Shown here: one piece after another, positions 47,156-55,249 of the stretch
Layout of the letters: each line of letters opens with the position of its first letter
How positions within the stretch are numbered: position 1 is the stretch's first letter
Assembly (NCBI GenBank): GCA_900318835.1
Contig: ONLW01000011.1
Span: forward strand, 1 to 64,000
Source of the DNA: an uncultured Bacteroidales bacterium
Lineage (GTDB): Bacteria; Bacteroidota; Bacteroidia; Bacteroidales; P3
DNA length: 64,000 bases
Direction of reading: 5' to 3'
Position numbers and translations under genes: made by a program
The notes under the pieces: generated by a model
Seen by the model: only the letters and a program-made list of their open reading frames with translations
The model's database searches: none
Told to the model about the DNA's origin: nothing

Positions 47156-47971
47156 CTAAATATACTGAATCAGACTTCCCTGGTTCTCGGAAATTCGGCA
47201 TGCAAAGTTACTAAATTTTTCTGATATGGCGCGAGAAATTATTTCTTTTGCAAATTGTTCGGTCTCATAGTGGCCGGCGTCGACCAGAGTGATGCGCCCT
47301 TCGGCACGCTGGAAGTCGTGGTATTTCATGTCGGCGGTGAGGTAGAGGTCGGCACCCGAATCGATGGCGTTACCGATAAGGAAACTGCCGGCACCGCCGC
47401 AGATGGCGATGCGTTTTACCTTCCTTTTCGGGTTATGCTTCGAGATACAGAGGGAGCGCCGACACCCTGTCGGCATAAGCACTTCTTTCACTTTCAGCAG
47501 GAACTTGTCGGTTTCCATGGCTTTTGGCAACTCGCCCACCATGCCGGCCCCCGTCTCAAATGGAGCACTGGCATCCTGTCGGCATAAGATTCTGCAATTC
47601 TTCATTCCCAACTTTTCGGCGAGAATGCCGTTGACGCCCCATGGCAGGTTGTCGAGGTTGGTGTGGGCGGCGTAGACGCTGATGCCGTTGCGCACCAGTT
47701 GGATGACCATACGGCCAGTCTCGCTGCTGTCGGTGATTCGTTTCAAACCGCTGAAAATGAACGGGTGATGAGTGACGATTAGGTTGAGGCCATGCTCAAT
47801 GGCTTCCTCGATAACCTCTGGCGTCAGGTCGAGTGCCACCAGTGCTCCACGATACGCCGTGCCGTGCTCGCCGAGAAGGAATCCGGCGTTGTCATAGTCT
47901 TCCTGCAGCTCCGGACGAAACTTCTTGTTGAGGAACGAAATCACCTCGCCAATGGATATTTTTTTATTCAT
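47156..47971 (-). CDS. Nif3-like dinuclear metal centre protein
   Basis: The 271-residue protein has the family blocks DNAGFLLGE, IVTHHPFIFSGLKRI (metal-binding histidines) and a C-terminal DAGHYETE. It matches the short form of the Nif3/YbgI family, similar in length to E. coli YbgI, without the inserted PII-like domain common in longer Bacteroidetes members. Its substrate is unknown. Confidence 0.9.
   Translation of the reverse strand: MNKKISIGEVISFLNKKFRPELQEDYDNAGFLLGEHGTAYRGALVALDLTPEVIEEAIEHGLNLIVTHHPFIFSGLKRITDSSETGRMVIQLVRNGISVYAAHTNLDNLPWGVNGILAEKLGMKNCRILCRQDASAPFETGAGMVGELPKAMETDKFLLKVKEVLMPTGCRRSLCISKHNPKRKVKRIAICGGAGSFLIGNAIDSGADLYLTADMKYHDFQRAEGRITLVDAGHYETEQFAKEIISRAISEKFSNFACRISENQGSLIQYI
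47203..47210 (-). promoter_or_regulatory. possible promoter of the zinc-ribbon gene inside the Nif3 gene
   Basis: The minus strand reads TAACTTTG followed by CA within the last codons of the Nif3 gene, about 130 bp upstream of the zinc-ribbon ATG. It may provide independent transcription. Confidence 0.4.
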
Positions 47972-48067
47972 AGGAGTGACAATTTAACATTTGTAACGCC
48001 GAAAAAGGCAAAATATTGCCCTTAGGAACGCTGAAAACATAACCTGTTGATAACTAGTCATTAATTA

Positions 48068-48148
48068 CTTACCATCTACCTACCAACGCCCTACCAACTC
48101 CTACCATGGTAGGAGTTGGTAGGGCGTTGGTAGGGTCTTCGTAGGGTA
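48068..48148. repeat. CCATGG-centred mirrored repeat, copy 6
   Basis: The centre CCTACCATGGTAGG (48100-48113) has mirrored wings (ACCAACGCCCT / AGGGCGTTGGT). TTGATAACTAG precedes and TAAATGTTAA follows. It lies in the 249-bp gap between Nif3 and the M13 peptidase. Confidence 0.85.
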
Positions 48149-48160
48149 ATTGTCCTAAGT

Positions 48161-48208
48161 AAATGTTAAAAAAAACGCCCCGGATTCCGGAGCGTTTTTT
48201 TAACATTT
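48161..48208. terminator. very long bidirectional terminator
   Basis: AACGCCCCGG (48174-48183) pairs with CCGGAGCGTT (48187-48196). The stem continues outward through A and T runs to AAATGTT and AACATTT, giving about 22 near-perfect pairs. It ends the M13 peptidase transcript. Confidence 0.88.
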
Positions 48209-48220
48209 GGCAGTTGATGA

Positions 48221-50281
48221 CTACCACAGCTGGACACGTTTTTCGGGGGCGAGCCACATGCCGTCACCTTCCTTGATGCCGAAGGCCTCGATGAACTCGG
48301 TGACCTGGGGCAGGGCGACATTGACGCGGTTGCGGCCGAGGGAGTGGACATCGTTCTGGGTAAGGTTCAGGATGCCCTCATTGTTGATGTTGCTGGCCCA
48401 GACGGTGGCGTAGGCCAGGAAGAAGCGCTGCTCGGGGGTGAAGTTGTCCATCTTCTCCTTGTTGACCTGCTTCTTGGCCATGGCGTTCTGCATGGCGAGG
48501 TAGCTGACGTGGAGACCACCGTTGTCGGCGATGTTCTCGCCGAGGGTGAGCTGGCCGTTTCCGTAGAGAGGCTCGCCGTTGCCGGCATCCTCGAGGACTT
48601 TGACGGCGCTGAAGGCGCTGATGAGGGCCTGCTTGTTGTTGTCGAAGTTCTTGGCGTCTTCTTCACTCCACCAGTCGTTGAGGTTGCCGTTCTCGTCGTA
48701 CTGACGGCCCTGGTCGTCGAAGCCATGGGTCAGCTCGTGGCCGATGACCACGCCGATGGCGCCGTAGTTGGCGGCTTCGTCAGCATTCATGTTGAAGAAG
48801 GGGGGCTGAAGGATGGCGGCGGGGAAACAGATTTCGTTGGTGGTGGGGTTGTAGTAGGCGTTGACGGTCTGGGGGGTCATGAGCCACTCGTCTTTGTCGA
48901 CGGGTTTGTTGATCTTGCTGAACATGTAGGCCATATCGAACTCGTTGCTACGCACCACGTTGGCATAGTAGCTGTCGTTCTGGATGTTGAGTTCGCTGTA
49001 GTCGCGCCATTTGTTGGGGTAGCCGATTTTGACGTAGATGGTGCTGAGTTTCTTGTGGGCGTTGGCCTTGGTGGCGTCGGTCATCCAGGTGGCCATATCG
49101 ATACGCTGTCCGAGGGCTTCGATGAGGTTCTGCACGAGGGTCTCCATGCGGGTCTTGGCCTCGGCAGGGAAGTATTTGTCCACATAGAGTTTGCCGAGGG
49201 CTTCGCCCAGGGCACCGTCGACGGTGGAGGTGACGCGTTTCCAGCGCGGACGGTTCTGCTCGATGCCGTTCATCTGGGTGCCGAAGAAGGCAAACTTGGC
49301 GTTAACGAAGTCGTCGCTCAGGTAGCTGGCGGCACCAAGGATCTCATGCCATGCGAAGTAGGCCTTGAAGGTCTCCACATCGGTGTCTTTCATCACCTTG
49401 TTGACCTCGGCGATGTATTTCGGCTGGGCGATGTTGAAACTCTTCATGCCGTCCATGATGTTCATGGCGGTGAAGTAGCCCTTCCAGTTGATGTTGGCAA
49501 ATTGGGTAGCGGCCTCTTCCACGGTGAAGCGGTTGAAGGTGGCCTGCGGGTCGCGGTTCTCGAGCTGGGTGTTCTGGGCTTTGGCCAGACGGGTCTCGAA
49601 AGCCATGACGGTCTGGGCCAGTTTGTTGGCGTTCTTTCCGCTGAGTTTGTCATAGCCACTCATGGCAAAGAGTTTCTCCATCAGGGCCACGTAGCCGGCA
49701 CGGAACTCTTTGTTGCGACCCTCGTCGGTGACGTAGCGGTCGCGGTCGCCAAGGCCGAGGCCTCCCTGGTAGGCCCAGGCGATGCACTGGCTGGCGTCAT
49801 CCTTGTCGGCTTCGCCAAAGACTCCGAAGATCACCACGTTGCCGCGCTTGTGCATCTTCAACATCTCGGCCCACACGTCTTCGCGGGTCTTCACGTTGTT
49901 GATCTCCTCGAGGAAGGGGGTCAGCGGGGTCACGCCGTCGGCCTGCAGTTTGGTGCTGTCCATACCGAGGTTGTAGAGGGTGGCAATTTTGTCGGCCAAC
50001 GAGCCTTTGTCGTTTTTGGCCTTCGACACGGAGTCGATGATGTCGTTGATGTTCTTCTGAGCGTTCTCGTGGAGGACGTCGAAGGCGCCGTAGCGCGAGT
50101 GCTCGGCGTCGAGGGGGTTCTTGGCCATCCAGCCGCCGCAGGCAAACTGGTAGAAGTCGTCCTTGAGATTGGCGGTGGTGTCGAAATTGTCAGGGTCGAT
50201 GCCCGAAGTGAGCTGGGCCTTGTTCTGACAACCAGTGGCGATAACTGCCACAGTGGCAATGCTTAACAATGTTTTCTTCAT
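48221..50281 (-). CDS. M13 family metallopeptidase (neprilysin/PepO-like lipoprotein)
   Basis: From the ATG at 50281 the protein has 686 residues. It begins with a lipoprotein signal peptide (lipobox around VIATGC, Cys about residue 18), so it should be membrane-anchored outside the cytoplasm. The zinc site HExxH is in VIGHELTHGFDDQG and the third ligand Glu in GENIADNGG. NAYYNPTTNEICFPA is the usual substrate-binding strand. M13 enzymes cleave short peptides. Confidence 0.95.
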   Translation of the reverse strand: MKKTLLSIATVAVIATGCQNKAQLTSGIDPDNFDTTANLKDDFYQFACGGWMAKNPLDAEHSRYGAFDVLHENAQKNINDIIDSVSKAKNDKGSLADKIATLYNLGMDSTKLQADGVTPLTPFLEEINNVKTREDVWAEMLKMHKRGNVVIFGVFGEADKDDASQCIAWAYQGGLGLGDRDRYVTDEGRNKEFRAGYVALMEKLFAMSGYDKLSGKNANKLAQTVMAFETRLAKAQNTQLENRDPQATFNRFTVEEAATQFANINWKGYFTAMNIMDGMKSFNIAQPKYIAEVNKVMKDTDVETFKAYFAWHEILGAASYLSDDFVNAKFAFFGTQMNGIEQNRPRWKRVTSTVDGALGEALGKLYVDKYFPAEAKTRMETLVQNLIEALGQRIDMATWMTDATKANAHKKLSTIYVKIGYPNKWRDYSELNIQNDSYYANVVRSNEFDMAYMFSKINKPVDKDEWLMTPQTVNAYYNPTTNEICFPAAILQPPFFNMNADEAANYGAIGVVIGHELTHGFDDQGRQYDENGNLNDWWSEEDAKNFDNNKQALISAFSAVKVLEDAGNGEPLYGNGQLTLGENIADNGGLHVSYLAMQNAMAKKQVNKEKMDNFTPEQRFFLAYATVWASNINNEGILNLTQNDVHSLGRNRVNVALPQVTEFIEAFGIKEGDGMWLAPEKRVQLW

Positions 50282-50318
50282 TTTATTTTTATTAAAGATT
50301 GTTTCCAACAACAAAATG

Positions 50319-50326
50319 CAAAAATA
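50319..50326 (-). promoter_or_regulatory. promoter -7 box of the M13 peptidase gene
   Basis: The minus strand reads TATTTTTG followed by CATTT, about 38 bp upstream of the ATG at 50281. Confidence 0.65.
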
Positions 50327-50356
50327 CGAAGATTCAGTGATATGACCAAAAATATT

Positions 50357-52516
50357 TTACAGCTCGTACTGCTGACCACTCTCCAAATATTCGGCCACGA
50401 GGGCGAGAAGTTCGTCGCCATATTTCTCCACAGTCTTGGGACCCACGCCGAGTTGTTTCTTGAGCTCCGACGGGGTGCGCGGCATATTGGTGGCGATGGA
50501 CTGGAGGGCTTTCTGTTGCAGCACCATATAGATGGGTAGACCCTCCTCCTTGGCTTTGGCGGCACGCCATTGGCGGATGAGGGTGGCGAGGTCGTTGTTG
50601 CTTGCTTGTTTGTATGCTTGCTTGTTTGAGCGCTTTTTCTTCTCTTGCTCCATCATTGCTTCCACCTTGGCTTTCTGCACGTCCTGCACGCTGTAGCCTT
50701 TCTCCTTGACGGTGCGGAGGCAGGCAACCTTGACTTTCAGCGCTTCCAATAGTTCTTTGCCCGATTCTTCCACGTTTTTGGAGATCTCTTTGTTGTCGAT
50801 CTCCACTTCGAGGAGGGCGGGCAATTGGGCGTTTGCTTCACTGCGGTCGCAGACCGTGTCTCCTGCGGAGCCAGGCATGAAGAGGGCGAGTTGTGCGAGG
50901 TAGTATTCGGCTCCTTTCTGGGCGCGTTCGTCTTGTTGCCTTTCGTCGAGGCGCATCAGCTGGGATTTGAATTTCTCGCTGACACTTTGCAGGTCTAGTA
51001 GATTGGAAATATGATTGTTAAGGAATGTGAGTTGCTCTGGGTAGATGTTCTTTAGTTTGGAGTAGTGCTCCTGCAAACGTTCTGCGAGATGTACTAGGTC
51101 GTCCATGCCAAAGAGCTCCATGAGCTTGTCCAGTCGGTACTGCCGTTCGTATTCGTCGGCGGCCTCGGTGGTCTGCTCGAAGGTGGGCTGGTTGCAGACA
51201 AACTGACTGACAGAGCGGTCTTCGAAGGCTACGTTGGCGGTCAAGGGGGTGGAGAGGGTGAGGCCTTCGAGTGTGCGGCAGCGTGAGAGCGCCACATAGA
51301 CTTGTCCAAAGGCGAAGGCGTCGGCAGCATCGATGACCACGCGGTCGAAGGTGAGGCCCTGCGCCTTGTGGATGGTGACGGCCCATGCCGCCTGCAGGGG
51401 GTACTGGCTGAAGGTTCCCTCCACCTCTTGCTCTATCTCATTGGTCTTGGCGTTGAGTTGGTATTTCAGGCTCTCCCATGTTTCGCGGCCGGTGAGGATG
51501 GTGTCACCATCGTCATTGATTACCTCGATAAAGTCTTTCTTTTCTTTTTCGTCGTAGATAAATTGTGTCACGGTCCCCAGCATGCCGTTGTAGTAGCGGT
51601 GGCCGCCGGAGGAGTCATTCTTCACGAACATTACGCGCTCGCCAATCTTTATCTCCAGGGTGCGGTCGCAGGGCAGTGACTTTTCGGGGAAGTTGCCTTT
51701 GAGGAGGGCCTCGAAGGTGCGAGGCTCGCCCTGGAGGGCTTCCATGTGGCGTCGGTTAATGGCGTCGGCCTGCCGGTTATGAGTTGTCAATGTGATAGGT
51801 GGAGTAGCTGAGTGACTGGGTGACTGGGTGACTGGGTGACTGACGCGGGCGTTGAGGGCTTGGAGGGTGGCAGGGTCTATATTGTTGTCGCGCACATGGT
51901 TCAGCAAGTCAACAAAGGTCTGGTCCTGCTGGCGGTAGACAGTGGTGAGTTCTATCGTGACATAGGGTGTCCTCTGCAACGCCTTGCTGGCGAAGAAGTA
52001 AGGGCTTGGATACACTATCTCCATGAAGGGCCGTTCTGTCTCCGTGACCACGGGCGAGAGCTGATGCACATCGCCAATCATCAGCAGTTGCACGCCGCCG
52101 AAGGGACGGCTCGAGCGACGGTAGCGCCGCAGGGTCATGTCGATGGCGTCGAGGAGGTCAGCCCTCACCATCGATATCTCATCGATGATGAGCAACTCCA
52201 GGGTACGTATGACGTTGATCTTATTTTTGCTGAGGGATTTGAACTTGTCGGGCAGTTGGTATTCGGTGACAAGTTCCTTGACGTCGGGCAGGTAGGGATC
52301 GAAGGGTAGCTGGAAGAAGGAGTGGATGGTGACGCCGCCGGCATTGATGGCCGCCACGCCCGTGGGTGTCACGATGGCGTGGCGCTTGGGGCAGCGTGCC
52401 GCCACTTCGCGGAGGAAGGTCGTCTTGCCCGTGCCCGCCTTGCCGGTGAGGAACACCGACACGCCCGTCTGCTCCACATAGCGGCGTGCCAGTTCTATCT
52501 GAGGGTTTGTTTCCAT
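50357..52516 (-). CDS. PIF1/RecD-like helicase with C-terminal HRDC domain
   Basis: From the ATG at 52516 the protein has 719 residues. Walker A is FLTGKAGTGKTTFL (about residues 22-35) and Walker B is LLIIDEISMVRADLLDAID. A UvrD-like second domain ends in AWAVTIHKAQGLTFDRVVIDA. The C-terminal part (about 620-719) has an HRDC-type domain ending PSELKKQLGVGPKTVEKYGDE. It is probably a 5'-3' DNA helicase in replication or repair. Two 8-bp-period repeats encode low-complexity peptides (SHPVTQSPSHSATPP and RSNKQAYKQASNN) at domain borders. Confidence 0.9.
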   Translation of the reverse strand: METNPQIELARRYVEQTGVSVFLTGKAGTGKTTFLREVAARCPKRHAIVTPTGVAAINAGGVTIHSFFQLPFDPYLPDVKELVTEYQLPDKFKSLSKNKINVIRTLELLIIDEISMVRADLLDAIDMTLRRYRRSSRPFGGVQLLMIGDVHQLSPVVTETERPFMEIVYPSPYFFASKALQRTPYVTIELTTVYRQQDQTFVDLLNHVRDNNIDPATLQALNARVSHPVTQSPSHSATPPITLTTHNRQADAINRRHMEALQGEPRTFEALLKGNFPEKSLPCDRTLEIKIGERVMFVKNDSSGGHRYYNGMLGTVTQFIYDEKEKKDFIEVINDDGDTILTGRETWESLKYQLNAKTNEIEQEVEGTFSQYPLQAAWAVTIHKAQGLTFDRVVIDAADAFAFGQVYVALSRCRTLEGLTLSTPLTANVAFEDRSVSQFVCNQPTFEQTTEAADEYERQYRLDKLMELFGMDDLVHLAERLQEHYSKLKNIYPEQLTFLNNHISNLLDLQSVSEKFKSQLMRLDERQQDERAQKGAEYYLAQLALFMPGSAGDTVCDRSEANAQLPALLEVEIDNKEISKNVEESGKELLEALKVKVACLRTVKEKGYSVQDVQKAKVEAMMEQEKKKRSNKQAYKQASNNDLATLIRQWRAAKAKEEGLPIYMVLQQKALQSIATNMPRTPSELKKQLGVGPKTVEKYGDELLALVAEYLESGQQYEL
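50597..50628 (-). repeat. in-frame 8-bp-period repeat in the helicase, site 1
   Basis: On the minus strand the units are CAAACAAG, CAAGCATA, CAAACAAG and CAAGCAAC. They encode NKQAYKQAS just before the HRDC domain. Confidence 0.8.
51803..51842 (-). repeat. in-frame 8-bp-period repeat in the helicase, site 2
   Basis: On the minus strand the units are CAGTCACC three times, CAGTCACT and CAGCTACT. They encode VTQSPSHSATP between two helicase subdomains. Confidence 0.85.
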
Positions 52517-52525
52517 AAGTGAATG

Positions 52526-52533
52526 CAAAAGTA
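52526..52533 (-). promoter_or_regulatory. helicase promoter -7 box with very short leader
   Basis: The minus strand reads TACTTTTG followed by CATTC. It ends 9 bp before the ATG at 52516, so the mRNA would be nearly leaderless. Confidence 0.6.
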
Positions 52534-52586
52534 CGAAGTTTTTGCCATACGGCAAAATATAATCCTCTATCTCGCGTTATATCAGC

Positions 52587-52643
52587 ATGGAAACACCGAT
52601 TTTAATTGAACATAACAAGCAGGAGTACCTGCCGATGCACACT
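52587..52643 (+). repeat. alaX 5' leader repeat, copy 1
   Basis: Nineteen codons encode METPILIEHNKQEYLPMHT, about 11 positions identical to the alaX leader after one gap. It is the most diverged and most distal copy. Confidence 0.8.
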
Positions 52644-53120
52644 GGAGGAAAAATAAAGATGGTAGTCTTGATGTTCGGACTGTTTGTGTTATGTGGTTGT
52701 GGAAACAAGGGAACTGCTGATAGTATTTCTTCGGATAGCATTGTCTGTGGTATTGTTGATGAGGGACAACATGACGACAGTCTTTCAAATGAAATCCCGC
52801 CGCCGCCAGAACCAGAGTGGAAGAGTGATTCAAAAAATATGTATCGCGAACTGACAGATTCTGAAATTACAGGCCTTTTATTTGACGGATACAGCTCGAA
52901 ATGGTCATTGGTGCACCTTGAGAGGTGGAAGGAGTTTGTAGAGGGACATCACCCATATTATTCAAAATCGGGTTGTTCCCAATGCGGACAACAACTATTG
53001 GTTGTTTACAGCGAGTCACCGCAGGAATACTGGGAGGGTTTGAGTGGCCGTGGGGGCTATTTCTTCATTTGTACCCATTGCAAGAGAATAGATGATTTTG
53101 AATGTACCGTTATGAACTAA
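52587..53120 (+). CDS. leader-fused lipoprotein with paired CxxC motifs (leader copy 1)
   Basis: The 177-residue product begins with the leader METPILIEHNKQEYLPMHT, a diverged copy of the N-terminus of the AlaX protein at 54272. It continues GGKIK and then a lipoprotein signal (MVVLMFGLFVLCGC). The mature part has CxxC pairs in SGCSQCGQQ and FICTHCKR, a possible zinc-binding fold. If translation began at the internal Met at residue 25, a normal lipoprotein would result. The body is AT-rich compared with the core genes. It is first in a five-gene plus-strand unit, divergent from the helicase. Confidence 0.7.
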   Translation: METPILIEHNKQEYLPMHTGGKIKMVVLMFGLFVLCGCGNKGTADSISSDSIVCGIVDEGQHDDSLSNEIPPPPEPEWKSDSKNMYRELTDSEITGLLFDGYSSKWSLVHLERWKEFVEGHHPYYSKSGCSQCGQQLLVVYSESPQEYWEGLSGRGGYFFICTHCKRIDDFECTVMN

Positions 53121-53126
53121 AATGAT

Positions 53127-53186
53127 ATGGAACAAGAACCTATTTTAAACGCTCATAACAAAGAGGAATACACTCAGATGCACACG
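53127..53186 (+). repeat. alaX 5' leader repeat, copy 2
   Basis: Twenty codons encode MEQEPILNAHNKEEYTQMHT, 17 of 20 residues identical to the alaX start; the DNA shares long stretches such as TTAAACGCTCA. Confidence 0.85.
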
Positions 53187-53528
53187 GTAGGAACGGACCA
53201 ATCCTCAGCATTAGAACGCTTTTTTGCTTGTTTGTTGAAATATTGGTGGGTACCTGTCTGTGTGACAATGCTGTGTTATCTTTTCAATTTGGTAGGCGAT
53301 TTCTATTCGTATGCCAATAATACAGACTATTTGATTGATTGGGCACCATTTGCTCAGTTGCCGTTTATGATAGGTTGCCTTTCATTTCTGTGGAGAGGTA
53401 CAGCATTCTTTATGGCACTGGCCAAAAAGAAATGGACGGTTACATTATTGTTGTTTCTGTTTCATTTGTTGTGTTGGGTGCTTTTTTACTTTGTGAATCT
53501 GCGATATTATCCATATAGCGAATTATAG
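53127..53528 (+). CDS. leader-fused small membrane protein (leader copy 2)
   Basis: The 133-residue product begins MEQEPILNAHNKEEYTQMHT followed by VGTDQ, then three hydrophobic segments (about 40-60, 72-88 and 103-123). It looks like an integral membrane protein of no known family. The leader matches that of the AlaX protein at 17 of 20 residues. The remainder is AT-rich and unrelated to the neighbouring products. It starts 6 bp after the previous gene. Confidence 0.68.
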   Translation: MEQEPILNAHNKEEYTQMHTVGTDQSSALERFFACLLKYWWVPVCVTMLCYLFNLVGDFYSYANNTDYLIDWAPFAQLPFMIGCLSFLWRGTAFFMALAKKKWTVTLLLFLFHLLCWVLFYFVNLRYYPYSEL

Positions 53529-53541
53529 AAGTATATCAATT

Positions 53542-53601
53542 ATGGAACAAAAGCCTGTTTTAAACGCTCATAACAAAGAGGAGTACCCGCCGATACATAC
53601 G
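53542..53601 (+). repeat. alaX 5' leader repeat, copy 3
   Basis: Twenty codons encode MEQKPVLNAHNKEEYPPIHT, 18 of 20 residues identical to the alaX start. It is the copy nearest alaX and the most similar. Confidence 0.88.
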
Positions 53602-54270
53602 GGAGGATTGAACACATCCTTAATACTATTATTGCTGCCCTTATTGATGATGGTTGTTTCATGTCAACGAAATAGTGACAGGATAATTCGACAGACTTAC
53701 TATGTTGATGATACCTCGTGTGTTTTATTGTGTCCTATCCAGAGCACATACGGAGACAATGCTGAAATAATTGTCAAAATTGGTGATAAAGAAGGCAAAT
53801 GTGAGATTTCATACAGAGAAAACCCGTATAGTTATCATGAAATAACACCTTATATTTATGATGTTTATGAAGATACGATTGTAGTTATGTATGAGATGAC
53901 GCATACCCCTTGGACAAAAGACACAGAGGAAGTGTGGTTTGTTGAGCATGTTGATGTTGAAGGCTGTGGTAATTATGTTGTCAAAGGGGTGTACCGCAAT
54001 TACTACAATGGTTGGTCTGTTGGGAGAATTGAAGGAATGAATTGGGATGAAGACTATTCATATGTCATCGACAGTGTTGTCAGTATTAATGACTCGTTTT
54101 ACGTCTATAAAGGGAAGGATATCATATATGAGGCGCATCAACGAGATGTAGAATGGGACTCGGATAAAGGATATTGGAAGGTCTCATATATGAATAGTTT
54201 TAAGAATGTGGACGGTTATACATACAGGATGAGGAATGACATTAGATTTGTTAAGAAACACAATAGATAA
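53542..54270 (+). CDS. leader-fused lipoprotein (leader copy 3)
   Basis: The 242-residue product begins MEQKPVLNAHNKEEYPPIHT, then GGLNT and a lipoprotein signal (LILLLLPLLMMVVSC, Cys at about residue 42). The mature part is rich in Tyr, Asp and Val, likely beta-structured, and of no known family. Unlike copy 1 there is no Met directly before the hydrophobic segment except inside it, so the leader is probably translated as a long signal-peptide n-region. The stop is one base before the alaX ATG. Confidence 0.7.
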   Translation: MEQKPVLNAHNKEEYPPIHTGGLNTSLILLLLPLLMMVVSCQRNSDRIIRQTYYVDDTSCVLLCPIQSTYGDNAEIIVKIGDKEGKCEISYRENPYSYHEITPYIYDVYEDTIVVMYEMTHTPWTKDTEEVWFVEHVDVEGCGNYVVKGVYRNYYNGWSVGRIEGMNWDEDYSYVIDSVVSINDSFYVYKGKDIIYEAHQRDVEWDSDKGYWKVSYMNSFKNVDGYTYRMRNDIRFVKKHNR

Positions 54271-54271
54271 A

Positions 54272-54331
54272 ATGGAGCAAGAACCAGTCTTAAACGCTCA
54301 CAATAAAGAAGAATACCCGCCGATGCATACG
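54272..54331 (+). repeat. alaX 5' leader repeat, copy 4 (parental)
   Basis: Here the 20-codon leader is continuous with the rest of the enzyme, and its last residues H19-T20 belong to the catalytic HTAEH motif. This makes alaX the likely source of the other three copies. Confidence 0.85.
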
Positions 54332-54748
54332 GCGGAGCATATTCTGAACCAGACGATGGTGCGGATGTTCGGCTGTCCGAGGTCAAGGAACGCGCATATT
54401 GAAAAGAAAAAGAGTAAGTGCGATTATCTGCTTGATGCCTGCCCTACGGAGGACCAGGTGCAGGAGATTGAACGCCGCGTGAACGAGGTGATAGGCCGTC
54501 ATCTGGATGTCAGCTACGAGTTCGTGAAGAGGGGGGAGGTGCCGCCGGAGGTGGACCTCTGGAAACTGCCCGACGATGCCAGCGAGACGCTGCGCTTGGT
54601 CCGCATCGGCGACTACGACCTCTGTGCCTGCGTCGGCACCCATGTGCAGAGCACCTCCGAAATCGGTACCTTCAAAATCCTCTCCCACGACTATAACCCC
54701 GACACCCACATCTGGCGGATGCGGTTCAAACTGGATGAGATAAAGTAA
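54272..54748 (+). CDS. alaX: AlaX-type tRNA-editing hydrolase (threonyl/alanyl-tRNA SAD domain)
   Basis: The 158-residue protein starts MEQEPVLNAHNKEEYPPMHT and continues AEHILNQTMVRMFGC. It has the HxxxH zinc motif HTAEH (H19, H23) and the CxxxH motif CVGTH near residue 125, both diagnostic of the AlaX/SAD editing domain that hydrolyses mischarged tRNA-Ala. The GC-rich body resembles the core genome, unlike the three AT-rich genes before it. The upstream frame start at 54236 overlaps the previous gene and is not used. Confidence 0.9.
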   Translation: MEQEPVLNAHNKEEYPPMHTAEHILNQTMVRMFGCPRSRNAHIEKKKSKCDYLLDACPTEDQVQEIERRVNEVIGRHLDVSYEFVKRGEVPPEVDLWKLPDDASETLRLVRIGDYDLCACVGTHVQSTSEIGTFKILSHDYNPDTHIWRMRFKLDEIK

Positions 54749-54760
54749 CTAAACATCAAC

Positions 54761-55246
54761 ATGAAAAACGCCTTTTTACTCGGAGCGTTGATAATCGGGA
54801 TGTTCGCCGCTTGCAAGGGTGGTGCGACAAGCGAGGTTGCAACTGACTCTATGATTGAAAGAGACCATTCCGACATCGACATCGTGTCGCAATACAGAGG
54901 GACAGAAGATGTGTATGTCGACGGGGACCAGACAGAATATGTGCTGATATTCCGCTCCGAAGGATGTATCAACAGGATGTTGCACGAGGTGGAAAACGAT
55001 TCCGTGGCGATGGAAGATTTCTACGTGGCGATAGACGATCTGTGGTATTACTATTATCTGTGCCATGAACGGCTTGAAAGGATGGGTGTCAAATTTCATT
55101 CGACATCTGCAGACAAGACGGTGTTTTGTCAAGGCGGCGTTGCATACCGACCGCAAGACAGTTGTGCTTGCGGAGTCCTGATGGTCAAGCCTGGTTGTCG
55201 GTTTGAGTTTGTGGACCTAATGGATTTCTTATTCGGAAAAGAATGA
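54761..55246 (+). CDS. lipoprotein of unknown function
   Basis: The 161-residue product has a lipoprotein signal (MKNAFLLGALIIGMFAACKGG, Cys at residue 18). It lacks the leader of its upstream neighbours. The mature part contains several cysteines toward the end (FCQGG, DSCACGVLMVKPGC) but no family I know. It starts 12 bp after alaX and probably ends the five-gene unit. Confidence 0.68.
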   Translation: MKNAFLLGALIIGMFAACKGGATSEVATDSMIERDHSDIDIVSQYRGTEDVYVDGDQTEYVLIFRSEGCINRMLHEVENDSVAMEDFYVAIDDLWYYYYLCHERLERMGVKFHSTSADKTVFCQGGVAYRPQDSCACGVLMVKPGCRFEFVDLMDFLFGKE

Positions 55247-55249
55247 GAT

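Noticed and set aside
48344-50266. 640-codon plus frame opposite the M13 peptidase
   Set aside because: The opposite strand has the HExxH zinc site and a lipoprotein signal; this frame is its shadow.
52587-54331. double-glycine bacteriocin leaders
   Set aside because: The leaders end near Gly-Gly, but no C39 peptidase-ABC exporter is present, the cargo has lipoprotein signals or membrane helices, and the leader clearly derives from alaX.
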